DNA of 53,096 nucleotides from Nocardia ninae NBRC 108245 (GCF_007990755.1 NZ_BJXA01000065.1:1-53096), one strand, 5' to 3'; numbered from the stretch's first letter, positions 1 to 8,632 are shown. Notes: a model not told the origin generated them from the sequence alone. Numbers and translations are program-made.

Positions 1-530
1 AGGTGCTCGGCGTCGGCGACCCGGCGCATGCCGCGCCCGCCGCCGCCTGCTACCGCCTTGACGAAGATCGGGTAGTCCAATTCCTGTGCCGCGGCAAGCA
101 ACTCGTCCACGTCGGCGGACGGCGCGCTGGACCGCAGCACCGGCAGCCCGGCCGCCTTGGCCGCCGCGATGGCCCGCGCCTTGTTGCCCGCGAGCTCGAG
201 CACCTCGGCGGACGGGCCGATGAAGGTGATGCCCTCGCGGGCGCAGGCCGCCGCCAGGTCCGGGTTCTCGGACAGGAAGCCGTAGCCCGGGTAGACGGCG
301 TCGGCGCCCGCCGACTTGGCCGCGTCGACGATCGCGTCGATCGAGAGGTACGCCCGGACGGGGTGCCCCTGTTCACCGATCTGGTAGGACTCGGCCGCCT
401 TCGTCCGATGGACCGAGTTGCGGTCCTCGTACGGGAAGACGGCCACCGTCCCAACGCCGAGCTCGTAGGCCGCGCGGAAGGCCCTGATGGCGATCTCGCC
501 CCGATTGGCAACCAAGACTTTCGTGAACAT
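1..530 (-). CDS. pyc: Pyruvate carboxylase, N-terminal part (cut by window edge)
   Basis: Pyruvate carboxylase carboxylates pyruvate to oxaloacetate using biotin and ATP. Reading the minus strand from the ATG at 530 gives 176 codons that run off the window start. The protein opens MFTKVLVANRGEIAIRAFRA and later shows YPGYGFLSENPDLA, GPSAEVLELAGNKARA and the Gly-rich ATP loop AVAGGGGRGMRRV, all typical of the biotin carboxylase domain. The AYELGVGTVAVFPYEDRNS wording points to Pyc rather than an acyl-CoA carboxylase alpha subunit (from memory of mycobacterial Pyc). The biotin, transcarboxylase and BCCP domains lie outside the window. Confidence 0.93.
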   Translation of the reverse strand, partial: MFTKVLVANRGEIAIRAFRAAYELGVGTVAVFPYEDRNSVHRTKAAESYQIGEQGHPVRAYLSIDAIVDAAKSAGADAVYPGYGFLSENPDLAAACAREGITFIGPSAEVLELAGNKARAIAAAKAAGLPVLRSSAPSADVDELLAAAQELDYPIFVKAVAGGGGRGMRRVADAEH

Positions 531-585
531 TGGCCTAAGGTACCCGGACCCACCCGCCTCACAGACACGGAAGGGCCCTTCGCAA

Positions 586-624
586 GCATCTTCACAACGC
601 CGTCCGGCGGCGTTGCGAAGATGC
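586..624 (-). terminator. Hairpin downstream of the glycosyltransferase gene
   Basis: An inverted repeat GCATCTTC-a-CAACGCCG / CGGCGTTG-c-GAAGATGC forms a 17-bp stem with one mismatch and a 5-base loop. It lies just past the glycosyltransferase stop and before pyc, so it likely separates two minus-strand units. There is no strong T tract, so this may be a non-canonical terminator. Confidence 0.5.
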
Positions 625-645
625 GTTCATCCGCGCGTCACACTG

Positions 646-1518
646 TCAGATCCAGTGCATCGTCCGATGCCGGAGCCCGCCGCGGAACTGACCGACGGCG
701 AGGCCGATCATCAGTCCGCGCTCCTCGGCAACCAATCCGCGAGTGAATGGCAGACGAATCATGCGTAACAAGACTTCGGGCAGGTGAATTTCCGGCAACC
801 CATTGTTCGGGAATTCCGCATTCAGCCGGGCGAGGCCGATGCCCCGGCTGCGTCCCTGCCGATATCCGGGACGGAAGCCCTGCCGGTATCGATAGGCGAC
901 GAGCGCCTCCGGCAGATATCCGAGACGGTATCCCTCGCGATGAGCCCGCCAGCCGAATTCGAGATCCTCGTTCGCGGCGTAGCTGGTGTCCTGGCCGCCC
1001 AGCTTCCGATACACCTCCGCCCGGCACGCCATGCTGGTCCCGATGATCACAGGTGCATAAACGCCGGTCGGCTGGAATTTGTCGGGCGCCGGGATGTTGG
1101 CGACGTGGCGCGGATTGGCCGCGTTGAGCGAATCACCTTCGACCGCAGAGCAAATCAGGTCGTAACCCTCGTCCAGGAACTCGACCATGCGGCTGACCCA
1201 ATTGGCATGCGCCTGGTCGTCGTGATCGCAGAACAACAAGATCGTGCCGGTGGCTTGCGCCGCACCGACATTACGGGCAAATGCCGCACCGGAGGTCCCC
1301 GACGCGTCTACATAACGCAGTTCGAGGCGTCCGTGCAGCGGATGAGATTCGATATGGAGTTTCACATCGATCGGGGATCCGTTGTCGGCTATGACGACAT
1401 CGAATTCCCCCCTATAATCTTGACGCGTCAAGGCGCCTAGTTGGACATCGAGTAGATCCAGGCCGTCGGCCGTCCCGATGTAGGTTGGAATGACGATCGA
1501 TACCGACCGTTCAGTCAC
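646..1518 (-). CDS. Family 2 (GT-A) glycosyltransferase
   Basis: The 290-residue protein is a GT2 glycosyltransferase that should transfer a nucleotide-activated sugar; the substrate cannot be told. Visible features are the N-terminal SIVIPTY strand, a nucleotide-binding VVIADNGS, an acidic metal-binding FCDHDDQ, and the catalytic-base region AANEDLEFGWRAHREGY. No membrane segment is evident, so it is probably cytosolic. I chose the GTG at 1518 because AGGAG lies 8 bases upstream and the protein then starts just before the SIVIPTY strand; GTG at 1521 is also possible, and the longest ORF (start near 1704) adds unlikely residues. It appears to be a single-gene unit. Confidence 0.85.
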   Translation of the reverse strand: MTERSVSIVIPTYIGTADGLDLLDVQLGALTRQDYRGEFDVVIADNGSPIDVKLHIESHPLHGRLELRYVDASGTSGAAFARNVGAAQATGTILLFCDHDDQAHANWVSRMVEFLDEGYDLICSAVEGDSLNAANPRHVANIPAPDKFQPTGVYAPVIIGTSMACRAEVYRKLGGQDTSYAANEDLEFGWRAHREGYRLGYLPEALVAYRYRQGFRPGYRQGRSRGIGLARLNAEFPNNGLPEIHLPEVLLRMIRLPFTRGLVAEERGLMIGLAVGQFRGGLRHRTMHWI

Positions 1519-1633
1519 CACGCGTACTCCTGCAATCGTTTCCCCACGCGGGAGCCCTCCCCCCGAGGGGACAACCTTAAACGCATTTCGGAAAGAGCGG
1601 CTACACCCGAGTTCCGTGGGCTTCCTCACAGAC

Positions 1634-1649
1634 TTGGTCAAATGACCAA
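1634..1649. promoter_or_regulatory. Perfect palindrome TTGGTCAAATGACCAA, candidate operator
   Basis: A 7-base arm TTGGTCA and its exact complement flank AA. It sits about 115 bases upstream of the glycosyltransferase start and on the other side about 80 bases before the riboswitch region. The sequence resembles FadR-type GntR half sites (TGGT/ACCA), but no regulator gene is adjacent. The assignment is inference. Confidence 0.35.
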
Positions 1650-1725
1650 ACAGTGATGGGCAAATGATCGAAGACCGCCGCTCCCCCGCCCGGCCGCCCA
1701 CCACCGCGCCGCGCGCCCTATGCTC

Positions 1726-1972
1726 GTAGGTGCAGCTGGTTCACTGCGGCGCGTACGAGATGGAGCCCCGTCGTCGCGCAGCGGAGTCGAGTTCGACCGC
1801 CCCGAAAGGGTGGCCGGGCGAGAGGGAACCCGGTGGGAATCCGGGACTGTCCCGCAGCGGTGAGCAGGAACGACCGCCGTCACACGCACTGGGCACCATG
1901 CCCGGGAAGCGACGGCCAGTAGGTCGGCCGGAAGGCCGGTGCCTGTGAGTCCGAAGACCTGCCAGCCGTGTC
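1726..1972 (+). promoter_or_regulatory. Cobalamin (B12) riboswitch upstream of metE
   Basis: The conserved cobalamin aptamer core is directly visible: GAGGGAACCCGGTGGGAATC around 1821-1840, then GGGACTGTCCCGCAGCGGTG, and the 3' box GAGTCCGAAGACCTGCC at 1947-1963. These match the B12 box of AdoCbl riboswitches. It lies in the metE leader, so cobalamin should switch off the B12-independent methionine synthase when the B12-dependent MetH can work, as known for actinobacterial metE. The outer ends are approximate because the P1 stem was placed by eye. Confidence 0.93.
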
Positions 1973-1988
1973 GGATACGCCGTATCCG
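1972..1988 (+). other. Hairpin directly after the riboswitch aptamer
   Basis: CGGATA-CGCCG-TATCCG forms a short perfect stem immediately 3' of the aptamer. It may be part of the expression platform. A TCTCC at 2061-2065 could also pair with the metE ribosome binding site GGAGA (2122-2126), which would fit translational control. Both roles are inference. Confidence 0.3.
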
Positions 1989-2132
1989 GCGGCCACCGCC
2001 TCGTGGATCTGGGCGCGCGGTTCTACCAGTACTGATATGTCGGGCTCTAGTTCTGTCGAATCTCCTGGCGTATCTCGGTAGCCGCGCAGCCCTTATGGCG
2101 TCGGCCTACGACACCAGCACTGGAGAGACAAC

Positions 2133-4400
2133 GTGACTGTTGTAAATCAGACACCGTTCACCGCAACGGTTCTCGGGCTACCTAGGGTCGGACCGCGGCG
2201 TGAGCTCAAGCGGGCCACCGAGGCCTACTGGGCGGGCAAGATCGACGCCGGGCAGCTGCACGCCGTCGCGCGCGAACTGCGCCACGCCCAGCTCACCGAA
2301 TTACAAGCGGCAGGCCTGGATTCGATCCCGGTGGGCACCTTCTCGTACTACGACCAGGTGCTCGACACCGCCCAGCTGCTCGGCGCACTGCCGCAGCGGG
2401 TCGCCGGGATCGCCGATCCGCTGGACCGGTACTTCGCCGCCGCCCGCGGCACCGACACGGTGGAACCGCTGGAGATGACCAAGTGGTTCGACACCAACTA
2501 CCACTATCTGGTGCCGGAAATCGGCCAGGACACCGTGTTTTCGCTCAATCCGCAGAAGCTGCTGGACGAGGTGCGCGAGGCGGCCGAGCTCGGCGCGAAC
2601 GCGCGCGCGATGGTGGTCGGGCCGATCACCTTCCTGAAGCTGGCCAAGGCCACCGGCGGTGCGCCGTTGGACCGGCTCACCGAGCTCGTCCCGCTGTATC
2701 GCGAGTTGCTCCGGCTGCTGGCCGAGGCAGGGGTCGGCTGGGTGCAGATCGATGAGCCCGCGCTGGTCACCGACCTCACCGACGACGAAATCGACCTGGT
2801 GCGTAGCACTTACACCGATCTGTCCGCGTCGTCGCAGCGCCCCGCGATCCTGGTGGCCACCTACTTCGGCCACCCCGACGCGGCACTGACCGCGCTGGCG
2901 GGCACCGACATCGAGGGCATCGCGCTCGACTTCACCGCAGGCACCGGCGTCTCTGATGTGGTGGGCGTCCCGGCCCTGGCGGGCAAGCTGCTGGTGGCCG
3001 GCGTGGTCGACGGCCGCAACGTCTGGCGGGCCGATCTCGACCAGGCACTGTCCACCCTGGGCACCCTGCTGGGCAGCGCCGCATCGGTGGCGGTCTCGAC
3101 CTCGTGCTCGCTGCTGCACGTGCCGTACACGCTCGCCGCGGAGACCGGGCTGGACGATCGCCTGCGGTCCTGGCTGGCGTTCGGCACGGAGAAGGTGGCC
3201 GAGGTCCGGCTGCTGGCGACCGCGCTGACCGAGGGCACCGAGGCGATCAGCGCCGAATTGGCCGACGTGCGGGCGGCATTGGCGACGCGGCAGTCCGACC
3301 CCCGGCTCAACGACGCGCAGGTGCGGGCCAGGCTGGCGGCGCTCGGTCCGGACGCGAGCCGGCGCGCGCCCGCCGAGGAACGTCGTGCGCTGCAACAGGA
3401 ACGGCTGCAACTGCCGCCGCTGCCGACCACGACCATCGGTTCGTACCCGCAGACCTCGGCGATCCGGTTGGCCAGGGCCGCGTTCCGCAAGGGCGAGATC
3501 GACGAGGCCGAGTACATCCGCCGGATGCGTGCCGAGGTCGCCGATGTCATTGCGCTGCAAGAGAAGCTGGGCCTGGACGTGCTGGTGCACGGCGAGCCGG
3601 AGCGCAACGACATGGTGCAGTACTTCGCCGAACAGCTCGACGGCTTCGCCGCCACCGAGCAGGGCTGGGTGCAGTCCTACGGTTCGCGGTGCGTGCGACC
3701 GCCGATCCTGTTCGGCGACGTGACCCGGCCTGCCCCGATGACCGTCGACTGGATCAGCTACGCACAGTCGCTCACCGACAAGCCGGTGAAGGGCATGCTC
3801 ACCGGGCCGGTCACCATCCTCGCCTGGTCGTTCGTCCGCGACGACCAGCCGCTCGGCGACTCGGCGCGGCAGGTCGCGCTGGCCATCCGGGACGAGACGG
3901 TGGACCTGCAGGCCGCGGGTATCCGCATCATCCAGGTGGACGAGCCCGCGCTGCGGGAGTTGCTGCCGCTGCGCAAGATCGACCAGCAGGCCTACCTCGA
4001 CTGGTCGGTGCAGGCGTTCCGGATCGCCACCTCCGGCGTCTCGGACGCCACCCAGGTGCACACCCACCTCTGCTACTCGGAGTTCGGCGAGGTGATCGAC
4101 GCGATCGCCGGGCTGGACGCCGACGTGACCTCGATCGAGGCGGCGCGCTCCCGGATGGAGGTGCTCGACGACCTCAACGCGGCGGGCTTCGATCTGGGTG
4201 TCGGGCCGGGTGTGTACGACATCCACTCGCCCCGGGTGCCCAGCGTGGAGGAGATCACCACGTCCTTGCGTGCGGCACTGAAAGCCGTTCCCGCCGAACG
4301 GCTGTGGGTCAATCCGGACTGCGGGCTGAAGACCCGCGGGCAGGTCGAGGTGGAAGCGTCACTGCGGAACATGGTGGCCGCCGCGACGGCTGTGCGCTGA
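2133..4400 (+). CDS. metE: B12-independent methionine synthase MetE
   Basis: MetE transfers a methyl group from 5-methyltetrahydropteroyltri-glutamate to homocysteine, the last step of methionine synthesis. The 755-residue length equals the family norm. Two related TIM-barrel halves are seen: the N-terminal half ([29 protein letters not shown]) and the catalytic half from about residue 425 ([33 protein letters not shown]). Zinc ligands are present in [12 protein letters not shown] and [10 protein letters not shown]. The GTG start at 2133 has GGAGAGA 5 bases upstream; the leader carries a cobalamin riboswitch. A strong hairpin terminator follows, so it is a single-gene unit. Confidence 0.98.
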   Translation: MTVVNQTPFTATVLGLPRVGPRRELKRATEAYWAGKIDAGQLHAVARELRHAQLTELQAAGLDSIPVGTFSYYDQVLDTAQLLGALPQRVAGIADPLDRYFAAARGTDTVEPLEMTKWFDTNYHYLVPEIGQDTVFSLNPQKLLDEVREAAELGANARAMVVGPITFLKLAKATGGAPLDRLTELVPLYRELLRLLAEAGVGWVQIDEPALVTDLTDDEIDLVRSTYTDLSASSQRPAILVATYFGHPDAALTALAGTDIEGIALDFTAGTGVSDVVGVPALAGKLLVAGVVDGRNVWRADLDQALSTLGTLLGSAASVAVSTSCSLLHVPYTLAAETGLDDRLRSWLAFGTEKVAEVRLLATALTEGTEAISAELADVRAALATRQSDPRLNDAQVRARLAALGPDASRRAPAEERRALQQERLQLPPLPTTTIGSYPQTSAIRLARAAFRKGEIDEAEYIRRMRAEVADVIALQEKLGLDVLVHGEPERNDMVQYFAEQLDGFAATEQGWVQSYGSRCVRPPILFGDVTRPAPMTVDWISYAQSLTDKPVKGMLTGPVTILAWSFVRDDQPLGDSARQVALAIRDETVDLQAAGIRIIQVDEPALRELLPLRKIDQQAYLDWSVQAFRIATSGVSDATQVHTHLCYSEFGEVIDAIAGLDADVTSIEAARSRMEVLDDLNAAGFDLGVGPGVYDIHSPRVPSVEEITTSLRAALKAVPAERLWVNPDCGLKTRGQVEVEASLRNMVAAATAVR

Positions 4401-4419
4401 TCGTTCTGGCATTTTGAAG

Positions 4420-4453
4420 TTCAGCCCCCTTCGTGTTCGCGGAGGGGGCTGAA
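4420..4453 (+). terminator. metE terminator
   Basis: TTCAGCCCCCT and AGGGGGCTGAA are perfect inverted arms with a 12-base loop, 19 bases after the metE stop. A CTTGTTT tract follows shortly after. Confidence 0.75.
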
Positions 4454-4467
4454 CCCGACCCTTGTTT

Positions 4468-4483
4468 ATGACTGACTGGTCAT
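4468..4483. promoter_or_regulatory. Inverted repeat ATGAC-N6-GTCAT, candidate TetR operator
   Basis: The repeat ATGACTGACTGGTCAT lies immediately before the CATAAT -10 box (4485-4490) of the TetR gene. A dimeric repressor bound there would block its own promoter. Autoregulation is inferred from position. Confidence 0.5.
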
Positions 4484-4496
4484 TCATAATCGGATC

Positions 4497-5066
4497 ATGC
4501 CGAAGAAAGTCGACCGGGTCGCGCGCCGAGCGGAGATTCTCGAGGCGGCGGTGCGCGTGTTCGCCCGCAAAGGCTTCGCCACCTCGCGCATCGAGGACGT
4601 CGCCGCCGAGGCGGGTATTGCCAAGGGCAGCGTGTATCTATACTTCGACAGCCGAGATGCGTTGCTGGCCGGGGTTTTCGACAGCTACGCCGAGAGCAGC
4701 GGGCAGGTGCTGGCCGAGCTGGGCGACGGTACCGCGCTGGATCGGCTGACCCGGCTGATCCGCGGGACGGTCGAGATGCTCGCCGCGCACCCCGACCACA
4801 CGCGCGTCCTGCTGGACGTCTGGGCGTCGAACCCACCGCTCGATATGGCGACGGTGTATCGCGAATACCGCTCGGCCATCGCGGATCTGCTGCGGCAGGC
4901 ACAGGCCGACGGTGAGGTGCGACCCGGCATCGACGAACGGCATGCCGCAGTCGTCGTCGGCGCCATCGAGGGCTGTCTCGTCCAGGCGTTGGTCGATCCA
5001 CAGGTGTCCCTGCGCGAACTGGCCGACCCGATAGTGCAGATCTGCGTGGAAGGAATCCGTCGATGA
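4497..5066 (+). CDS. TetR/AcrR family transcriptional regulator
   Basis: A 189-residue TetR-type repressor. The helix-turn-helix is plain at residues 10-55: RAEILEAAVRVFARKGF, then IEDVAAEAGIAKGSVYLYF. The C-terminal part is the variable ligand pocket, so the inducer is unknown. The ATG at 4497 is 6 bases after a CATAAT hexamer, suggesting a leaderless mRNA. The stop overlaps the start of the next gene (ATGA), so the two are co-transcribed and the membrane protein is the probable target. An inverted repeat covers the promoter. Confidence 0.92.
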   Translation: MPKKVDRVARRAEILEAAVRVFARKGFATSRIEDVAAEAGIAKGSVYLYFDSRDALLAGVFDSYAESSGQVLAELGDGTALDRLTRLIRGTVEMLAAHPDHTRVLLDVWASNPPLDMATVYREYRSAIADLLRQAQADGEVRPGIDERHAAVVVGAIEGCLVQALVDPQVSLRELADPIVQICVEGIRR

Positions 5067-5593
5067 ATCTCACGGATAGATTGATCGCGCCGAATGCCAC
5101 GCGCGGCGAGGTCACCATCGGGTTCGGCGCGGCATTCGGCGGTGCCGCACTAGCTTTCGGGTTGGCGCTGCACGCCGAGTTGTCCTGGCTGAGCGTCGCC
5201 GTCGTCACGCTGGTCGCGTTCGACATGTTCGGCGGCGCGGTCGTCAACGCCACCGATTCGGCGAAGCGCTGGTATCACCGCCCGGACCGAACCAGCCTGC
5301 ACCACCTCGGCTTCGTCGCCATCCACGTCCAGCCGTTCCTGCTCGCCCTGGTGGTCCCCGGCTTCACCTGGCTCGCCGCCGCCACCATCTACGCCTCGGC
5401 CCTCACCGGAGCCGTCCTGGTCACGACCGCCCCGCGCGAGCTACGCCGCCCCATCGCCTTCGGCGCCACCGCCGCCGCACTCACCATCACCACCAGCATG
5501 CTCACCGTCCCGCACGTCGTGGCCTGGTTCGCTCCGCTCCTGCTGATCAAACTGCTACTCGCACATTTACTTCCGGAGAACGCCAGCCGCTGA
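5063..5593 (+). CDS. Hypothetical multi-pass membrane protein
   Basis: The 176-residue protein has about five hydrophobic segments (for example GFGAAFGGAALAFGLAL, FLLALVVPGFTWLAAATIY, VVAWFAPLLLIKLLLAHLL) separated by short loops, one of which has RWYHRPDRTSLHHLGF with several His residues. I do not recognise a named family. It overlaps the TetR stop by 4 bases and is very likely under that regulator. A perfect hairpin terminator follows three bases past its stop. Confidence 0.82.
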   Translation: MNLTDRLIAPNATRGEVTIGFGAAFGGAALAFGLALHAELSWLSVAVVTLVAFDMFGGAVVNATDSAKRWYHRPDRTSLHHLGFVAIHVQPFLLALVVPGFTWLAAATIYASALTGAVLVTTAPRELRRPIAFGATAAALTITTSMLTVPHVVAWFAPLLLIKLLLAHLLPENASR

Positions 5594-5595
5594 CG

Positions 5596-5626
5596 GTCGG
5601 TGCCTCCCACTACGGGAGGCACCGAC
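5596..5626 (+). terminator. Terminator of the TetR/membrane-protein operon
   Basis: GTCGGTGCCTCCC and GGGAGGCACCGAC are perfect 13-base arms around ACTAC. No T tract follows, but the stem is very stable. It can also serve the minus-strand small ORF that ends at 5635. Confidence 0.7.
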
Positions 5627-5634
5627 CCACCACC

Positions 5635-5784
5635 TCACTCGAATTCGGTCTCCGGCCGCAGCCGCTGCCGCCGCCGTGACGTGTACCGCTCACACGGTTC
5701 CTCGGCCCGCTTGACCGGTTGCTGCCGCGACCTGGAACTCATCCCCCGCCGCCACGCCGTATGACACCCCGGACATCGGTCCAT
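5635..5784 (-). CDS. Possible 49-residue Cys-containing peptide
   Basis: Minus-strand translation from ATG 5784 gives a 49-residue basic peptide beginning MDRCPGCHTAWRRGMSS and ending QRLRPETEFE. It has a CPGCH knuckle and a later EPCE, which could be three or four ligands of a small zinc site. AAGGGG lies 5 bases before the ATG, and the shared hairpin 5596-5626 follows its stop. The codons are GC-rich like the neighbours. No family is recognised. The alternative is non-coding DNA; conservation across related genomes would decide. Confidence 0.42.
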   Translation of the reverse strand: MDRCPGCHTAWRRGMSSRSRQQPVKRAEEPCERYTSRRRQRLRPETEFE

Positions 5785-5915
5785 ACCAACCCCTTTTCAC
5801 CCGTCGTCAACCACTCCATGAATCGCCCCTAACCACCTTCGACGCGCGAACTCACCCGTCGGTTCCGGGTAGCTACCAGGAATTTTCCAGAACGGTCCGA
5901 CCGGTTCGACCGGGT

Positions 5916-6293
5916 TCAGCCCGCCAGGTTGAAGGCGCGGTTGATGACGCCCATGTCGAAGTAGTCGCGCCAGGCGACGATGGCGTCGCCGGCTACCTCG
6001 AAGACGCCGGTGACCGGGAGGGGGATGGCTTGGCCCGCGCTGCGGAGGGTGTCGGTGCGTTCGTTCATGACCAGGTTGCCCGCGGCGATCTGGTGGTGGA
6101 TCTCGAAGTCGATGGCCTCGAAGGTGGTGAGGAAGCCCGCGATGAACTCGCGGATGGCGGCGCGGCCGACCACCGGTTCCATCGGGATGTTGTGGTAGAC
6201 AGCGTCTTCGGCGAAGAAGGACGCGATGCGGTCCGGATCGGGGTCGGACCAGCTGCGGCACATGTCGCGGACGAGTTCATCGGGGCTTGGCAT
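5916..6293 (-). CDS. Limonene-1,2-epoxide hydrolase-like (SnoaL/NTF2 fold) protein
   Basis: A 125-residue single-domain alpha+beta barrel protein. The segment YHNIPMEPVVGRAAIREF and the later GDAIVAWRDYFDMG match the limonene-1,2-epoxide hydrolase family, whose Asp-Arg-Asp triad activates water; the RDYFD here would supply Arg and Asp. The substrate is unknown; mycobacterial relatives act on lipid-derived or cholesterol epoxides (family knowledge). A 20-bp palindrome lies in its promoter region at 6360-6379. It is transcribed in the same direction as prpC upstream, with a 100-base gap. Confidence 0.85.
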   Translation of the reverse strand: MPSPDELVRDMCRSWSDPDPDRIASFFAEDAVYHNIPMEPVVGRAAIREFIAGFLTTFEAIDFEIHHQIAAGNLVMNERTDTLRSAGQAIPLPVTGVFEVAGDAIVAWRDYFDMGVINRAFNLAG

Positions 6294-6359
6294 GGGTTTG
6301 GCTCACTTTCTGATGCCGGGGGCGGCCGAACCGCGTTGTCCGCGCCGCCTCCCCGATTC

Positions 6360-6379
6360 AACCAAGCAAGTGCTCGGTT
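6360..6379. promoter_or_regulatory. 20-bp near-perfect palindrome, candidate TetR-type operator
   Basis: AACCAAGCA-AG-TGCTCGGTT has 9-base arms with one mismatch. It lies 66 to 86 bases upstream of the epoxide-hydrolase-like gene and just after the prpC stop. The form is typical of TetR-family operators in actinomycetes, but there is no TetR gene next to it, so the regulator would be encoded elsewhere. Confidence 0.55.
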
Positions 6380-6393
6380 AGGAAGACCCTGTC

Positions 6394-7527
6394 TCAGTGG
6401 AGCCCGGCGAGCTCGCGTTGCGGCACCCCGACGTACTCCGAGAGCGGCCGAATCAACGCGTTCGAGGCCGCCTGCTCCGCGATATGCGCGGTCCACCCGG
6501 TGATCCGGCTCATCACGAAGATGGGCGTGAACATCGCGATATCGAAGCCCATCAGGTAGTAGGCGGGTCCCGCCGGGAAGTCGAGATTCGGCTTGATACC
6601 CGTGGCCTCGGCCATCGCCCGCTCCAGTTCGGTGTACATCCGCAACCACCGTTGCCCACCGGTCACCTCGGCGACCTCCGCCAGCGCGGCCCGCATGGTC
6701 GGCACCCTGGAGTCGCCGTTCTTGTAGACGCGATGCCCGAACCCCATCACCTTCTGCTTGCCTTCGAGCTTGGCGCGCAACCATTCCGCGGCCAGCTCGG
6801 GTTCACCGATCGCCAGCATGGCGTGCATGACGGCCTCGTTCGCGCCGCCGTGCAGCGGCCCCTTCAGCGCGCCGATGGCGGCGGTGATCGCGCTGTACAT
6901 GTCCGACTGCGTCGAGGTGACCACCCGCGCCGCGAAGGTCGAGGCGTTGAAACTGTGCTCCGCGTAGAGGATCAGGGAGATCTCGAAGGCCCGGACGATG
7001 CGCGGGTCAGGCACCGCGCCGAAGCACATGTTCAGGAAGTTTTCCGCGAAACCCAGATGCGAGTGCGGCGCAATGGGATCGAGGCCGCGCCGACGGCGCA
7101 TATCGGCGGCGATGATCGTCGGCAGCGCCGCGGTGAGCCGTAAAGCCTTGCCCAACAAGGCACGCGGCGCGGGGGCCGCAGCCAGCTCCTCCTCCGGATC
7201 CTCGGCCCCGAGGAAACTCACCACCGTCCGGACCACATCCATCGGATGACAGGAGGTGGGCATCTTCTCGATCAGCGACAGGATGGATCGGTCGACCCGG
7301 CGCTGCGCCCGCTCCCGCTGGCACAGCAGCGCCAGCTGGGCCGCGTCGGGCAGTTCGCCGTACCAGAGCAGGTAGGCGACCTCTTCGAAGGAGCAGTGGG
7401 CCGCGAGATCCTGCACCGCGTAGCCACGATAGGTCAGTGAGTTGGTCTCGGGCACCACCTTGGAGATGGTCGTGGTATCGACCACCACCCCGGCCAGGCC
7501 CTTCTTGATCTCGGTCATGTCGCTCAC
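6394..7527 (-). CDS. prpC: 2-Methylcitrate synthase / citrate synthase
   Basis: PrpC condenses propionyl-CoA with oxaloacetate to 2-methylcitrate, the first step of the methylcitrate cycle; the actinobacterial enzyme often also makes citrate. The 377-residue protein has the family N-terminus (GLAGVVVDTTTISKVVPETN, LTYRGYAVQDLA), the two catalytic His regions LHGGANEAVMHAM and MGFGHRVYKNGD, and the catalytic-Asp region LDFPAGPAYYLMG. The start overlaps the prpB stop by 4 bases (ATGA), so translation is coupled. It is the last gene of prpD-prpB-prpC. Confidence 0.95.
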   Translation of the reverse strand: MSDMTEIKKGLAGVVVDTTTISKVVPETNSLTYRGYAVQDLAAHCSFEEVAYLLWYGELPDAAQLALLCQRERAQRRVDRSILSLIEKMPTSCHPMDVVRTVVSFLGAEDPEEELAAAPAPRALLGKALRLTAALPTIIAADMRRRRGLDPIAPHSHLGFAENFLNMCFGAVPDPRIVRAFEISLILYAEHSFNASTFAARVVTSTQSDMYSAITAAIGALKGPLHGGANEAVMHAMLAIGEPELAAEWLRAKLEGKQKVMGFGHRVYKNGDSRVPTMRAALAEVAEVTGGQRWLRMYTELERAMAEATGIKPNLDFPAGPAYYLMGFDIAMFTPIFVMSRITGWTAHIAEQAASNALIRPLSEYVGVPQRELAGLH

Positions 7528-8441
7528 TCGCTAGGGGTGTACGTGAAGATTCCGGAATCGAAGTCGTTGTACTGCTGGTAGTTCAGGAGTTCATAGAGTC
7601 GCGATCGGTGCTGCATCACCGGGATGAGACCGGATTGGGTTCCGGTCGAGGCGATTTCGCGCAGTCCGTGTTCCACGGCGTACATGGCCAGTCGCAGCGT
7701 CGTCACCGGGTAGATGACGGCGTTGTAGCCGAGATCCGCCAGGGTCTGTGCCGAGAGCAGCTCGGATTTGCCGAACTCGGTCATGTTGGCCAGCAGCGGA
7801 ACATCCACGGCGGCGCGGAATTTCGCGAACTCCGCAGCGTCGGTCAGGGCCTCGGTGAAGATGAGATCCACGCCCGCGTCGGCGTAGGCCTTGGCCCGAT
7901 CGATGGCCGCGGCCAACCCCTCGGTGCCGCGGGCATCGGTCCGGGCGCAGAGCACGAAGTTCGGGTCACGCCGCGCCGACACGCCTGCGCGCAGGCGGCG
8001 GACCATCTCGGCGACGGGCACCACCGCCTTGCCGTCGAGATGACCGCAGCGTTTGGGGTTCACCTGATCTTCGAGATGACAGCCGGCCAGGCCCGCATCC
8101 TCCAGCAGGGTCACCGTGCGTGCCGCGTTCATCGGTTCGCCGAACCCGGTATCGGCATCGATCAGCACCGGCAGGTCGGTGACCCGCGCGATCTGCTGTC
8201 CCCGCGCGGTGATCTCAGTGAGCGTGGTCAGGCCGATATCGGGCAGGGCGAGCTCGGCCGACATCACCGCGCCCGAGACGTAGACCCCCTCGAAGCCGAC
8301 TTCCTGAATCAGCTTGGCCACCAGCGGATTGAACGCGCCGGGCAACCGCTGGAGCTGCCCCGATGCCAACCCGGCCCGGAAGGCCACCCGCTTGTCCGCC
8401 GCACTCGTCGCGGCCGCCAGCAGTCCCGTCATCGGCGGCAC
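7524..8441 (-). CDS. prpB: 2-Methylisocitrate lyase
   Basis: PrpB cleaves 2-methylisocitrate to pyruvate and succinate. The 305-residue length fits. The isocitrate-lyase-family signature PKRCGHLDGKAVV is present (KRCGH carries the active-site Cys), with the metal-binding DADTGFGEPMNA before it and LLANMTEFGKSELLS after it. It precedes prpC with a 4-base overlap. Some actinobacteria lack a true PrpB and use isocitrate lyase instead; here the dedicated enzyme is present. Confidence 0.95.
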   Translation of the reverse strand: MPPMTGLLAAATSAADKRVAFRAGLASGQLQRLPGAFNPLVAKLIQEVGFEGVYVSGAVMSAELALPDIGLTTLTEITARGQQIARVTDLPVLIDADTGFGEPMNAARTVTLLEDAGLAGCHLEDQVNPKRCGHLDGKAVVPVAEMVRRLRAGVSARRDPNFVLCARTDARGTEGLAAAIDRAKAYADAGVDLIFTEALTDAAEFAKFRAAVDVPLLANMTEFGKSELLSAQTLADLGYNAVIYPVTTLRLAMYAVEHGLREIASTGTQSGLIPVMQHRSRLYELLNYQQYNDFDSGIFTYTPSE

Positions 8442-8458
8442 CGTTCTAGGCTGACGGC

Positions 8459-8632
8459 ATGAACGATCGTCCCCTGCGCTACCGCTTGATCACCGGCGTC
8501 GACGACGCCTCGTTCTGTGCGCGGATCAGCGGCCTGCTCGATCAGGGCTACCGGCTGCACGGCTCCCCCTCGGTGACCTTCAACGGCGTCGCGGTGATCG
8601 CCGCGCAGGCGCTGATCTGGGATGGCGAGTAG
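8459..8632 (+). CDS. Small DUF1737-like protein on the opposite strand within the prp cluster
   Basis: The 57-residue protein starts MNDRPLRYRLITGVDDASFC and has the DUF1737 pattern of a Y-x-L-I-x-G core, LLDQGYRLHGSP, and a terminal AQALIWDGE. It is short but complete and uses the same GC-rich third positions as its neighbours. Its ATG is 17 bases from the prpB start (divergent), and its stop is 5 bases from the prpD stop (convergent). A prpD-prpB-prpC transcript would therefore run antisense through the whole gene. The function is unknown. Confidence 0.78.
   Translation: MNDRPLRYRLITGVDDASFCARISGLLDQGYRLHGSPSVTFNGVAVIAAQALIWDGE

Noticed and set aside
2301-4226. A 641-codon open frame on the minus strand
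   Set aside because: Antisense shadow of metE, His/Arg/Gly-rich without any recognisable fold.
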